This document shows positions 7,645-16,048 of a DNA stretch of 64,000 bases, piece after piece (positions within the stretch are counted from its first letter, which is position 1; every line of letters begins with the position of its first letter). Below the pieces are notes generated by a model, which saw only the letters and a program-made list of their open reading frames with translations, was not told where the DNA came from and did no database searches. Source of the stretch: Bacteroidales bacterium (GTDB taxonomy: Bacteria; Bacteroidota; Bacteroidia; Bacteroidales; UBA932); NCBI GenBank assembly GCA_016281435.1, contig JAEEIQ010000019.1, positions 1-64,000 on the forward strand. The letters run 5' to 3'. Position numbers and translations under genes: made by a program.

Positions 7645-8844
7645 ATGGACAACAAGAGAAGCATCTGCCTGTATTTTCACGTACATCAGCCCACGAGGCT
7701 GCGTCCGTACCGCTTCTTCGACATCGGCAAGGATTCGCACTACTATGACGATTTCACCGACAGGACCATACTCCAGCGCATTGCGCGCAATTGTTATCTT
7801 CCGATGAACCAGGTGCTGCTGGATGCCATCCGCGAGCACAAGGGGGCCTTCAAGGTGGCCTTCTCCGTGACAGGGTCCGTCCTCGAGCAGTTCGACCGCT
7901 ATGCTCCGGAAGTAATCGACAGTTTCCGCAAGCTCGCCGACACGGGCTGCGTGGAGTTCGTCTGCGAGACCTATTACCATTCCCTCGCCTCGCTGGCGTC
8001 CCCGGCCGAGTTCCGGCATCAGGTGCTCAAGCAGAAGACGGCCCTGGAGCAGTGGTTCGGCGTGAAGCCGGTCACCTTCCGCAACACAGAGCTGATTTAC
8101 TCCGACTCGATCGGGCAGGCCGTCCACGAGATGGGATTCAAGACCATGCTGACCGAAGGCGCGCGTCACATCATGGGCTGGCGCAGTCCCAACCATGTCT
8201 ATGAGAACGATTTCGAGCCGGATCTGAAGCTGCTCCTGCGCAACTGGCAGCTGAGCGACGACATCGCCTTCCGCTTCGACGACCGCAGCTGGTCCGGATG
8301 GCCCCTGACTGCCGAGAAGTACCTCGGCTGGCTCAAGGAGGCCGACGGGGAGGTCGTGAACCTGTTCATGGATTATGAGACCTTCGGGGAGCATCGCAGC
8401 GCTGACAGTGGCATCTTCGAGTTCATGAAGGCCCTTCCTGGGGCCGTCCTCGCCGACGGGGAGTTCGGCTTCGCCACCCCTGCTGAGGCAGCCGCGAAGT
8501 ACCCGGCCGTGTCCCCGCTTTCCGTGCCCGAGCCCATCTCATGGGCCGACGAAGAAAGGGACGTCTCCGCATGGCTCGGAAACGAGCTCCAGCAGGACGC
8601 CTTCAACAAACTCTACGGCCTTACCGAGAAGCTCGGCATCCTCGGGAACCCCGTCCTGTGGGAGGATTTCGGCCACCTGCAGGAGAGCGACCACCTTTAT
8701 TACATGTGTACCAAGTTCTTCTCCGACGGAGAAGTGCATAAATACTTCAACCCGTACGACACTCCGTACGAGGCGTTCATCAACTACATGAACGTCCTGA
8801 GTGATTTCACGATACGGGTAAATGACGCGATAGCTGAGAAATAA
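7645..8844 (+). CDS. GH57 family alpha-amylase/glucanotransferase-like enzyme
   Basis: A cytoplasmic 399-residue protein with the GH57 conserved regions. Region 1 is HVHQP at residues 12-16, followed by GCVEFVCETYYHSLASL. The predicted catalytic nucleophile is Glu149 in TFRNTELIYSD, and the predicted acid/base is Asp243 in FMDYETFGEH. GH57 includes alpha-amylases, 4-alpha-glucanotransferases and branching enzymes; this length and the FMDYETFGEH motif fit the short bacterial alpha-amylase group. It sits in the alpha-glucan run, six bases after the glycosyltransferase and four bases before glgP. Exact specificity is not determined. Confidence 0.88.
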   Translation: MDNKRSICLYFHVHQPTRLRPYRFFDIGKDSHYYDDFTDRTILQRIARNCYLPMNQVLLDAIREHKGAFKVAFSVTGSVLEQFDRYAPEVIDSFRKLADTGCVEFVCETYYHSLASLASPAEFRHQVLKQKTALEQWFGVKPVTFRNTELIYSDSIGQAVHEMGFKTMLTEGARHIMGWRSPNHVYENDFEPDLKLLLRNWQLSDDIAFRFDDRSWSGWPLTAEKYLGWLKEADGEVVNLFMDYETFGEHRSADSGIFEFMKALPGAVLADGEFGFATPAEAAAKYPAVSPLSVPEPISWADEERDVSAWLGNELQQDAFNKLYGLTEKLGILGNPVLWEDFGHLQESDHLYYMCTKFFSDGEVHKYFNPYDTPYEAFINYMNVLSDFTIRVNDAIAEK

Positions 8845-8847
8845 ACG

Positions 8848-11406
8848 ATGTTTGAAAGATTGACAGAATCTCCTTCGTGGCGGTCCGTTATGGTGACCCG
8901 CCACCTTCCCGAGGCCCTTTCGGGTCTCGAAACCCTTTGCAAGAACCTGTGGTGGTGCTGGAATGACGATGCGAAGGCCCTTTTCAAGACCGTGGACTAC
9001 GACCTTTGGCACCGTTCCGGCCACAATCCCGTCGAGATTCTCGACAAGGTGAGCCTCCGCCGTTATGAGGAGCTCGCTTCGGATCCGGAATTCCTCGCCA
9101 GGCTGAAAGCCGTGATGGCTGAGTTCGACGCCTACATGGCCCGGAAGTCCGAGCGTACCGAGCCGTCTGTGGGTTATTTCTGCATGGAGTACGGGCTTGA
9201 CGCTTCGCTCAAGATCTATTCCGGCGGACTCGGGATTCTTGCGGGCGATTACCTGAAGGAGACCAGCGACATGAATGTCAACCTCGTGGCCGTAGGCCTT
9301 TTCTACCGCTTCGGGTACTTCAACCAGAAGTTGACCCCGCAGGGCAACCAGGTAGCGGAAAATGATCCGCAGGACTTCATGAAGACCCCGGCCGAGCCCG
9401 TACTGAACGGGGACGGAAGCTGGAAGACCATCAAGGTCGAGCTCCCGGGCCGGGACATGTACGCCCGCATCTGGAAGGTCGCGGTGGGCCGCACCGACCT
9501 CTACCTTCTGGACACTGATTTCGAGGCCAACCAGGCTGAGGACAGGCAGGTCACTCACCACCTCTACGGAGGCGACTGGGACAATCGCATGAAGCAGGAG
9601 CTCCTGCTCGGCATCGGCGGCGTGAGGGCCCTGCGCGCCCTTGGCCTGAACCCTACCATATACCATTACAACGAGGGGCACGCGGCTTTCGCCGGACTCG
9701 AAAGGCTTCGCGAGTACATCTCCTCAGGCAGCCTTTCCTTCAACGAGGCCCTCGAACTCGTTCGCGCTTCCGGGCTGTACACGACCCATACTCCCGTTCC
9801 CGCCGGGCACGACGCCTTCACCGAGGAAACGATGGGCCGTTATCTCGGCGCATGGCCTGGACTTCTCAACCTGGACTGGAGGGCTTTCATGGGCCTCGGG
9901 AAGAACAACCCCGACGACCATGGGCAGAAGTTCTCGATGAGCGTCCTCGCGACCAACCTTTCGCAGAACGTGAACGGCGTGTCGATGCTTCACGGGGCTG
10001 TCAGCCGCGACATGTTCGCATACCTTTATCCGGGGTATCTCCCGGAGGAACTGCATATCGGCTACGTCACCAACGGAGTCCATTATCCTACCTGGGCCTC
10101 GAAGGAGTGGAAGGCCATCCACGCACGCGTGTTCGGCGAGGAGTTCAAGACGCACCACTACGACAAACGCTGCTTCGACGGCATCTACGAGATCTCCGAC
10201 GAGGAGGTGTGGAACACCCGCAAGCTCCTCAAGAAGGAACTCGTGCGCATCATCGAGGAGAGGATTTCCGATCCCCAGCTGAGCGGCCATTATTCGCCGA
10301 AGCAGATCGTTACCATCAAGGAAAAACTGCGCGACGACGTGCTGACGATAGGTTTCGCCCGCAGATTCGCCACATACAAGAGGGCTACGCTCCTCTTCAG
10401 CGACCTCGACAGGCTCGACGCTATCGTGAACAATCCGAAGCGCCCCGTCCAGTTCATCTTCGCCGGCAAGGCTCATCCTGCCGACGGCATGGGCCAGGAC
10501 CTTATCCGCCGCATAGTCGAGATCAGCAAGGATCCCCGCTTCATCGGACGCATAATCTTTGTTCCCGGGTACAACATTTCCCTTGCCAAGCGTCTCGTGC
10601 AGGGGGTGGATGTGTGGATGAACAATCCCACAAGGCCGCTCGAGGCTTCCGGAACGTCCGGCGAGAAGGCCGCTATGAACGGGGTCATGCACTTCTCCGT
10701 GCTTGACGGCTGGTGGGTCGAGGGCTACAAGGAAGGCGCCGGATGGGCCCTTCCGCAGGAGCGTACCTATGACGACCAGAACTATCAGAACGACCTCGAT
10801 TCCGCGACTATCTACCAGATACTCGAGAACGAGATCGCCCCTGCCTATTATGACATCGATCCCGCGACCGGGCGTTCCGCGCGCTGGATAGGCTACATCA
10901 AGAATACCGTGGCCAAGGTTGCCAGCGAGTTCACCACAAACCGCATGCTGACCGATTACTGCGAAAAGTATTACGTCCCGCAGTGCGGACGCTTCCGCAG
11001 CCTCGCAGCTTCCGACTTCGCCCAGGCCCGGCAGATTGCCGCATGGAAGGAGAAGATGGTCGCCGCATGGGACGGTGTGAAGGTTCTCTCCTGCACCCAG
11101 CCGGAGGCCGCCTATGACCTGTCTAAGGGCCAAGGGATGACTTCCGAGGTCATTGTTGAGACGGGTTCCGTCGATCCCGCGGACATCGGGGTGGAGATCC
11201 TCTTTACCGCGCTTGACGCCAAGGGGCGCGCCCATATCCAGGACCGCTGCGAATACAAGCTTGTATCCTTCGAGGACGGCCAGGCCCGGTATCAGGCGTC
11301 TGTCCTTCCGGAGCGTACCGGAATGTACCAGGTGGCCACCCGCCTCTATCCGAAGAACGACCTGCTGCCGCACAGGCAGGACTTCCCCCTGGTCAAATGG
11401 CTGTAG
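8848..11406 (+). CDS. glgP: Alpha-glucan (glycogen) phosphorylase, GT35
   Basis: Releases glucose-1-phosphate from alpha-1,4-glucans using phosphate and pyridoxal phosphate. The 852-residue protein has an N-terminal DUF3417-type segment (HLPEALSGLETLCKNLWWCWND) characteristic of the Thermotoga-type short phosphorylase family. The core shows YFCMEYGLDASLKIYSGGLGILAGD, and the PLP site is EASGTSGEKAAMNGV, with Lys607 as the predicted Schiff-base lysine. It ends in a beta-rich tail not found in GlgP of enterobacteria. The gene's last 10 bases overlap ribF. It is the last glycogen gene in the run. Confidence 0.93.
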   Translation: MFERLTESPSWRSVMVTRHLPEALSGLETLCKNLWWCWNDDAKALFKTVDYDLWHRSGHNPVEILDKVSLRRYEELASDPEFLARLKAVMAEFDAYMARKSERTEPSVGYFCMEYGLDASLKIYSGGLGILAGDYLKETSDMNVNLVAVGLFYRFGYFNQKLTPQGNQVAENDPQDFMKTPAEPVLNGDGSWKTIKVELPGRDMYARIWKVAVGRTDLYLLDTDFEANQAEDRQVTHHLYGGDWDNRMKQELLLGIGGVRALRALGLNPTIYHYNEGHAAFAGLERLREYISSGSLSFNEALELVRASGLYTTHTPVPAGHDAFTEETMGRYLGAWPGLLNLDWRAFMGLGKNNPDDHGQKFSMSVLATNLSQNVNGVSMLHGAVSRDMFAYLYPGYLPEELHIGYVTNGVHYPTWASKEWKAIHARVFGEEFKTHHYDKRCFDGIYEISDEEVWNTRKLLKKELVRIIEERISDPQLSGHYSPKQIVTIKEKLRDDVLTIGFARRFATYKRATLLFSDLDRLDAIVNNPKRPVQFIFAGKAHPADGMGQDLIRRIVEISKDPRFIGRIIFVPGYNISLAKRLVQGVDVWMNNPTRPLEASGTSGEKAAMNGVMHFSVLDGWWVEGYKEGAGWALPQERTYDDQNYQNDLDSATIYQILENEIAPAYYDIDPATGRSARWIGYIKNTVAKVASEFTTNRMLTDYCEKYYVPQCGRFRSLAASDFAQARQIAAWKEKMVAAWDGVKVLSCTQPEAAYDLSKGQGMTSEVIVETGSVDPADIGVEILFTALDAKGRAHIQDRCEYKLVSFEDGQARYQASVLPERTGMYQVATRLYPKNDLLPHRQDFPLVKWL

Positions 11407-12257
11407 TCGCCACGGGCTTCTTTGACGGTGTCCATCTCGGACACCGTCGGGTTATCGGGGAACTTGTCCGTCTCGCCCGCAAGAGGGGAGAGCAGGCCGT
11501 CGCCGTGACCTTTTCCCAGCACCCGAGGGCCGTTTTCCAGAGGGATGCGACTTCGCTCCGGCTCCTGACTTCGCCTTCCGAAAGGCGTTCCAGGTTGCTT
11601 GCGCTTGGAGCCGACCGCGTGGAGGAACTGCCGTTCACGCCGGAGTTCGCGTCCATGACCGCTGCGGAGTATATCCGTGACGTGCTCGTGGGCCGCTTCG
11701 GTGCTTCCGCCGTGGTTCTTGGGTATGACAACCGCTTCGGCTCGGATTCCCTTTCGACGGATGAACTGGCCGCGCTCCTGCGCTCTTCGGGCCTTGAGTG
11801 CGTGCTGGTCCCGCCCCTGCAGGCCGGCGGCGCGACCGTGTCTTCGACGAAGATACGCGCGCTTCTTGCCGGCGGGCAGGTGGAGGATGCCGCAGCCATG
11901 CTCGGTTACGGGTACGCCCTGACCGGTGTGGTCGTGCCCGGGAAGCAGCTGGGCCGCACGCTCGGCTTCCCGACGGCCAACCTGCAGCTCAGCGATCCGC
12001 TGAAGCAGGTCCCCGCCCGCGGGGTGTACCTGACCCGCTCCGAGGTCATGGGACGGAGTTTTTTCAGCATGACCAATGTCGGGGATATAGTTGAGACTAA
12101 CATTTTTGATTTTGACAAGGATATCTACAGTCTGGAGCTGACGGTCACGTTCCTGCGGCGTGTGCGCGACATGCACTCTTTCGGGAGCCTTCGGGAACTG
12201 TCCGCCCAACTCGCCTCGGATGAGGAAACGTGCCGCCGGATGGCACTCGAGTTTTGA
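11397..12257 (+). CDS. ribF: Bifunctional riboflavin kinase/FAD synthetase
   Basis: Makes FMN and then FAD from riboflavin. The 286-residue protein has the N-terminal adenylyltransferase domain (GFFDGVHLGHRRVI; later VVLGYDNRFGSD; SSTKIRALLAGG) and the C-terminal flavokinase domain (GRTLGFPTANL; IVETNIFDFDKDIY; RRVRDMHSFGSLREL). It starts inside the glgP 3' end, and the N-terminus is a few residues shorter than in typical homologues because the initiator sits right before the ATGFFDGVHLG strand. The overlap suggests co-transcription with the glycogen genes, an unusual but not functionally explained pairing. Confidence 0.93.
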   Translation: MAVVATGFFDGVHLGHRRVIGELVRLARKRGEQAVAVTFSQHPRAVFQRDATSLRLLTSPSERRSRLLALGADRVEELPFTPEFASMTAAEYIRDVLVGRFGASAVVLGYDNRFGSDSLSTDELAALLRSSGLECVLVPPLQAGGATVSSTKIRALLAGGQVEDAAAMLGYGYALTGVVVPGKQLGRTLGFPTANLQLSDPLKQVPARGVYLTRSEVMGRSFFSMTNVGDIVETNIFDFDKDIYSLELTVTFLRRVRDMHSFGSLRELSAQLASDEETCRRMALEF

Positions 12258-12266
12258 CGGGAATTC

Positions 12267-12295
12267 TTGTAAATCAGAAAAAAATGCTATCTTTG
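12267..12295 (+). promoter_or_regulatory. Bacteroidota-type promoter for greA
   Basis: TTG at 12267-12269, 18 bases, then a perfect TATCTTTG at 12288-12295. Transcription should begin near 12301-12303, about 55 bases ahead of the greA ATG, at the foot of a stem-loop. Confidence 0.75.
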
Positions 12296-12304
12296 CACTG
12301 ACAC

Positions 12305-12336
12305 GGGTTCTGCCTTTGAGGCAGGACTCCTTTTTA
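12305..12336 (+). terminator. Terminator-like hairpin in the greA leader (possible attenuator)
   Basis: A ten-pair stem (12305-12314 with 12320-12329, two G-U pairs) closes a five-base loop. It is followed after one C by TTTTT at 12331-12335. Because it lies downstream of the predicted greA start site, it could end transcripts early or protect the 5' end of the message. No anti-terminator structure is obvious. Confidence 0.5.
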
Positions 12337-12357
12337 GTTGAATAATAACACTTGAAA

Positions 12358-12828
12358 ATGGCAGATACCCATTACATCACGCAGGAAGGTCTTGATAAGT
12401 TGAAGAAGGACCTTGCCGATGCAATCGCCCAGCGCCCGCATATCGCCGCGGCCATCGCCGAGGCCCGCGAAAAAGGCGACCTTTCCGAAAATGCTGAATA
12501 CGAATCGGCCCGCGAGGCCCAGGGGCTCCTCGAGCTTAAGATCGCCAACCTGCAGAACATGGTGGCGAACGCTAAGGTCATCGACGAGAGCCGTATCGGA
12601 ACGGACAAGGTTCAGCTCCTGAATAAGGTTAAGGTGCAGAATGTCGCCCTTGGCGCCACGATGGAGTTTGTTATAGTCGGCGAGTCCGAGGCTGATTTCG
12701 CGCACGGCAAACTCGCCGCGACGACCCCTATCGCGAAGGCCCTCCTCGGCCATTCGAAGGGGGAGACCGTCGAGGCCGTGGTCCCTTCGGGAGTGATGAA
12801 GTTCAAGATTCTCGATATTTCGATATAA
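12358..12828 (+). CDS. greA: Transcription elongation factor GreA
   Basis: Rescues backtracked RNA polymerase by stimulating transcript cleavage. The 156-residue protein has the N-terminal coiled coil with the acidic tip (REKGDLSENAEYESARE, containing the conserved D and E residues that reach the polymerase active site). The C-terminal FKBP-like domain ends PSGVMKFKILDIS. Initiation is placed at ATG 12358 (MADTHYITQEGL); an in-frame TTG two codons upstream is less likely. The stop codon overlaps the start of the HIT gene by one base (TAATG). Confidence 0.96.
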   Translation: MADTHYITQEGLDKLKKDLADAIAQRPHIAAAIAEAREKGDLSENAEYESAREAQGLLELKIANLQNMVANAKVIDESRIGTDKVQLLNKVKVQNVALGATMEFVIVGESEADFAHGKLAATTPIAKALLGHSKGETVEAVVPSGVMKFKILDISI

Positions 12829-13232
12829 TGGCGACTATTTTCACCCGCATCGCCGCCGGCGAGATTCCGTCCTACAAGGTGGCCGAGAACGAGGATTTCT
12901 ATGCTTTCCTCGACATCAATCCCCTGGCGGAGGGGCATACGCTCGTGATTCCCAAGAAAGTTGAGGACGACTACATCTTCAATCTTCCGGCCGATGTCTA
13001 CGAGGGCCTCTGGGCTTTCGCTCGCAAGGTCGCCGTGGCGATGAAGGCAGCCCTTCCCTGCAAGAGGATAGGCGTGGCCGTTCTCGGGATGGAAGTTCCC
13101 CACACGCATATCCACCTCGTGCCCCTGCAGACCGAGGGTGACCTCGATTTCCGCAAGGCCCGCCCCGCCGTATCCGACGAGCGGAAGGCCGAGATAGCCC
13201 GAGCAATCCTTGCCGAATATGAGAAGCTTTAG
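12828..13232 (+). CDS. HIT family nucleotide-binding protein
   Basis: A 134-residue histidine-triad hydrolase of the Hint/HinT type, expected to act on nucleoside phosphoramidates or similar adenylates. The triad PHTHIHLVP places the histidines at residues 92, 94 and 96. The N-terminal MATIFTRIAAGEIPSYKVAENEDFYAFLDINP is the usual HinT-like start. The C-terminal half is longer and more divergent than in E. coli HinT. It overlaps greA by one base, and its own end overlaps the following lipoprotein gene. Confidence 0.92.
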   Translation: MATIFTRIAAGEIPSYKVAENEDFYAFLDINPLAEGHTLVIPKKVEDDYIFNLPADVYEGLWAFARKVAVAMKAALPCKRIGVAVLGMEVPHTHIHLVPLQTEGDLDFRKARPAVSDERKAEIARAILAEYEKL

Positions 13233-14364
13233 GTTGTTTGCCATATTCGCGCTTTCCGCGCTTGTCCTGGCTTCCTGCGGGAAGAGCACCCGCGTGTCCG
13301 GGGTCCTTGAGGGGGCTGATGGAAGGCAGGTTGTGGTCAAGCTCCTGGATGTGAATGTCTTCACCGTCCTGGATACTTTGAAGACCAACGCTTCGGGTGA
13401 GTTTTCCTGCAAGGTCGACGTGCAGGAGGGGCAGCCGGAGTTCATCTATCTCTTCTACGGGGATACGAAGGTCGCTTCGCTCCTTCTTTCCAAGGGGGAC
13501 AGGGTTTCCGTGAAGGCCGATACCCTCGGGAACTATACCGTGGAGGGCTCCGAGGAGTCCGTACGCCTTCAGGAGGTAGAGCAGCGTTTTGCCTCCTTTG
13601 CTTCCGAACTGACCGGACTTGTCGAGGAGTATGACGATCCTTCCTTGACTAAGTCGCAGAAGGAAGCCGTGAATTCGGAGATTACCAGGCTCTTCATCAG
13701 GCACTACCGCGAGGACGTGCGGTACATCACCGCGAATTCCAAGTCCCTTACCTGCATTCCCGTCTTGTATGAGAGCCTGAACGAGTATTCTCCCATCTTC
13801 AACCAGCCCACCGACGCCCTGCATTTCCGCAGCGTGTGCGACTCGCTGAAGACAGTCTATCCCGAGTCCCGCTATGTCAAGGCCCTCGATAAGGAAGCGA
13901 CCCGCAGGGAGAACCTGCTGCAGCTCGGCTTGCGCATAGACCAGGCTGAGGCTGTCGGCTTCCCGGACGTGGTTATGCCCGACATGAAAGGCGAGAAGGC
14001 GGCCCTGAGCGCCGTGTCGTCGAAAGTCGTGATGCTGCATTTCTGGGATGCGGCCGACGCAGAGCAGAAGATGCTCAACCTCGATGTCCTGCTGCCCGTG
14101 TACGAGCAGTTCCATTCGCGCGGATTCGAGATCTACTCGGTATGCCTCACGCCCGACAAGGGCCAGTGGGCTTCCGTCGTTAAGGCGCAGAAGCTTCCCT
14201 GGATCAATGTCAACGACGGTCTGGGCGCTGCCTCCACCGCAGTCCGGACCTACAACGTGACGACCCTCCCGACCTCGATCCTGATTGTCGACGGCGCAGT
14301 CTACCCGACCTCCATCAAGGGCGCCGACGGCCTTCGCCGCGAGCTCGGCAAACTGCTGAAATAA
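13219..14364 (+). CDS. Lipoprotein with DUF4369-like domain and thioredoxin-like fold lacking CxxC
   Basis: The protein has 381 residues. I start it at ATG 13219 because MRSFRLFAIFALSALVLASC forms a lipoprotein signal with a LASC lipobox. An in-frame TTG nine bases upstream is less likely. Residues about 25-125 look like the DUF4369 beta domain common in Bacteroidota thiol-disulfide proteins, followed by a helical middle. The C-terminal region of about 140 residues resembles TlpA/AhpC-type thioredoxin folds (VVMLHFWDAADAEQKM, FEIYSVCLTPDKGQW, YNVTTLPTSILIVDG with the conserved cis-proline TTLPT). The usual WCxxC is replaced by WDAADA, so a redox reaction through that site is not expected. It overlaps the HIT gene by 14 bases. 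Confidence 0.85.
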   Translation: MRSFRLFAIFALSALVLASCGKSTRVSGVLEGADGRQVVVKLLDVNVFTVLDTLKTNASGEFSCKVDVQEGQPEFIYLFYGDTKVASLLLSKGDRVSVKADTLGNYTVEGSEESVRLQEVEQRFASFASELTGLVEEYDDPSLTKSQKEAVNSEITRLFIRHYREDVRYITANSKSLTCIPVLYESLNEYSPIFNQPTDALHFRSVCDSLKTVYPESRYVKALDKEATRRENLLQLGLRIDQAEAVGFPDVVMPDMKGEKAALSAVSSKVVMLHFWDAADAEQKMLNLDVLLPVYEQFHSRGFEIYSVCLTPDKGQWASVVKAQKLPWINVNDGLGAASTAVRTYNVTTLPTSILIVDGAVYPTSIKGADGLRRELGKLLK

Positions 14365-14437
14365 GCGCCGTACTGCCGCCTCCCTGGCGCTGTCCCAGCT
14401 TACTGGTGGCACAATCGTCGGGATTTGGTCCTTCAAC

Positions 14438-14582
14438 TTGACAAACACCTGCGCGATGGCACTGGCCAGGAAGTTGTTCTGGGACTGGTGCAGCGCGCAG
14501 GTCGAGACTTTCTGACGAGACCTGCGCGCGGTGTACCGCCCATAGGCCATCGAGAGGTCTCCATGGCGCGCAGGTGATTTAC
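14438..14582 (+). repeat. Palindromic intergenic element, copy A
   Basis: Between convergent genes (gap 14365-14672) lies an element with end repeats CACCTGCGC (14446-14454) and GCGCAGGTG (14568-14576). Its internal hairpin has 11-base perfect arms (14493-14503 with 14519-14529). It matches a second copy at 21676-21827 in end motifs (TTGA..CAAA..CACCTG and GCAGGTGA..TTTAC), in the GCCAG box (14465-14469) and in internal spacing: 47 bases from the left CACCTG to the hairpin, and 42 bases from the hairpin to the right CAGGTG. It may be a small non-autonomous mobile element or a structured RNA. I see no gene in the rest of the gap. Confidence 0.65.
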
Positions 14583-14672
14583 GTTTAGGGCTTGCTAGAA
14601 GGCTTTCTTATTTCCCGTGACTTGGCCGGAAGGTGACTGCATATATATTGAGCGGAAACCGTGGGCCCGGGG

Positions 14673-15491
14673 TCAGAAGAGTTTCTTGCGGCTGACTGTG
14701 GCGACGAAGTCCTTGAGGTAGAAGGGTTCGAAGTAGGCGGTGTTTTCGAAGCGGCCCGCGTCGAAGGCGGCTTGCGCGGGGAGGGCTATCGAGACGGCCC
14801 TGGGGAATGCCTGGACGAAGGTCGCGCCGTGCGAGCGGACCGTGGCTGCCGCCGCACCCGGGCCCGCGATCCTGCCTGGGGCATTGTCGCCTTGTGCAAC
14901 GGCTCCGGCCATTGGCGCTCCGACCGCCGCCGCTTCGTCGCTTGCCGGCGCCTTCTCCCCGCAGATCACCGGGCGGCATTTCAGCGCGCCGTCGCCGATG
15001 AAAAGGACAGGGCCTTCCGCGAGGAGGTCGGCAAAGCTCCCTTCCTCCACGACAAGGGGCGCCGTTTCCGTCAGCTGCCTGCCTTCCGGCGAGAACACGG
15101 CCGAATACACTTCCATCCTGCGCGCATCTATCATCGGCACTATGGCCCTGCACCCTTCGGGCACCAGTCCTTCACCGATGGCCTGCCAGACGAGGACCTC
15201 CAGTGAACTGACGGCAAGAAGCGGTATCCCTGCACCGAAGCAGAGGCCCTTGGCAGTGGACGATCCGACGCGAAGGCCCGTGTAGGAACCGGGGCCCTTG
15301 CTGACGCAGACCGCGTCGCAGTCGCTGACCCGCAGCCCCCTTTCCGCCAGAATCTGCTGCACGTAGGGGGCCGTCATCGCGGCATGCGCCCTCGGCTCGG
15401 AGCTTTCCCGGGAAGACACGATGACCCCGTCCTCGGCGAGGGCGGTGGAGCAAAGGGAAGTCGAAGTTTCAATCAGTATTATGCGGGCCAT
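14673..15491 (-). CDS. tsaB: tRNA threonylcarbamoyladenosine biosynthesis protein TsaB
   Basis: Part of the TsaB-TsaD-TsaE complex that installs t6A at position 37 of ANN-decoding tRNAs. The 272-residue ASKHA-fold protein starts MARIILIETSTSLCSTALAEDG and carries VCVSKGPGSYTGLRVGSSTAKGLCFG and VPMIDARRMEVYSAVF. TsaB is usually 220-235 residues. Here an alanine/glycine-rich stretch at about residues 180-222 adds roughly 40 residues before the C-terminal PFYLKDFVA. Its start overlaps the cvpA end by 13 bases, so the two are likely co-transcribed. Confidence 0.92.
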   Translation of the reverse strand: MARIILIETSTSLCSTALAEDGVIVSSRESSEPRAHAAMTAPYVQQILAERGLRVSDCDAVCVSKGPGSYTGLRVGSSTAKGLCFGAGIPLLAVSSLEVLVWQAIGEGLVPEGCRAIVPMIDARRMEVYSAVFSPEGRQLTETAPLVVEEGSFADLLAEGPVLFIGDGALKCRPVICGEKAPASDEAAAVGAPMAGAVAQGDNAPGRIAGPGAAAATVRSHGATFVQAFPRAVSIALPAQAAFDAGRFENTAYFEPFYLKDFVATVSRKKLF

Positions 15492-16015
15492 AGGCAGCTT
15501 GTCATATGGGAAATACTTTCGGAAGCCTCGTGGAAGAGCTCCTTCAGGAACGGGAACACCTTTAGCGCGAAGCCTTTAAGGGCCCCGTAGACGGGTGAGT
15601 CGGCGAGGACTTCGGGTTTCACGAGGGACCACTGTCCGTTCAGCGCTTCGAAGACCGTGATGAGAAGGCCCAGCACGAGGGCGGCCTTGAAGACGGCGAA
15701 CACGAAGCCGAGGACGCGGTTGAGCCATCCCAGCATCGCCAGTTTCAGCACGCTTGTCAGCAGTCTGCCGACGAGGTGCAGAAGCACGATCGCCAAAATC
15801 AGTATCACGGCGAAGGCTATTATCTGCAGCAGCTTGCCGTCCAGGTTGAAGGACGGGGCGAGCCATGCGGCGACTTTTTCAGAAAAGCGGAATGCCAGCC
15901 AGGCGCCCAGAATCACGGACGCGAGAGCGACCACTTGTTCGACAAAGCCCTTGCTTATCCCCGTTATCAGGGCGGGTATGAAACAGACCAGCAGAATAAT
16001 GTCCAGAGTCCCCAT
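15479..16015 (-). CDS. cvpA: CvpA family membrane protein
   Basis: A 178-residue inner-membrane protein with about four hydrophobic segments. The start MGTLDIILLVCFIPALITGISKGFVEQVVAL is the CvpA signature. I use the ATG at 16015, because the longer frame from 16051 adds 12 residues that would overlap the promoter region. In E. coli CvpA is needed for colicin V production and envelope homeostasis; its molecular role is not settled. The gene is divergent from ileS and overlaps tsaB. Confidence 0.85.
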   Translation of the reverse strand: MGTLDIILLVCFIPALITGISKGFVEQVVALASVILGAWLAFRFSEKVAAWLAPSFNLDGKLLQIIAFAVILILAIVLLHLVGRLLTSVLKLAMLGWLNRVLGFVFAVFKAALVLGLLITVFEALNGQWSLVKPEVLADSPVYGALKGFALKVFPFLKELFHEASESISHMTSCLWPA

Positions 16016-16033
16016 ATTTACAGGAAAAATGTG

Positions 16034-16041
16034 TATCTTTG
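16034..16041 (+). promoter_or_regulatory. -7 box upstream of ileS
   Basis: A perfect TATCTTTG, 27 bases before the ileS ATG. No good TTG sits 18-21 bases upstream, so the -33 element may be weak. Confidence 0.5.
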
Positions 16042-16048
16042 TGGGATA

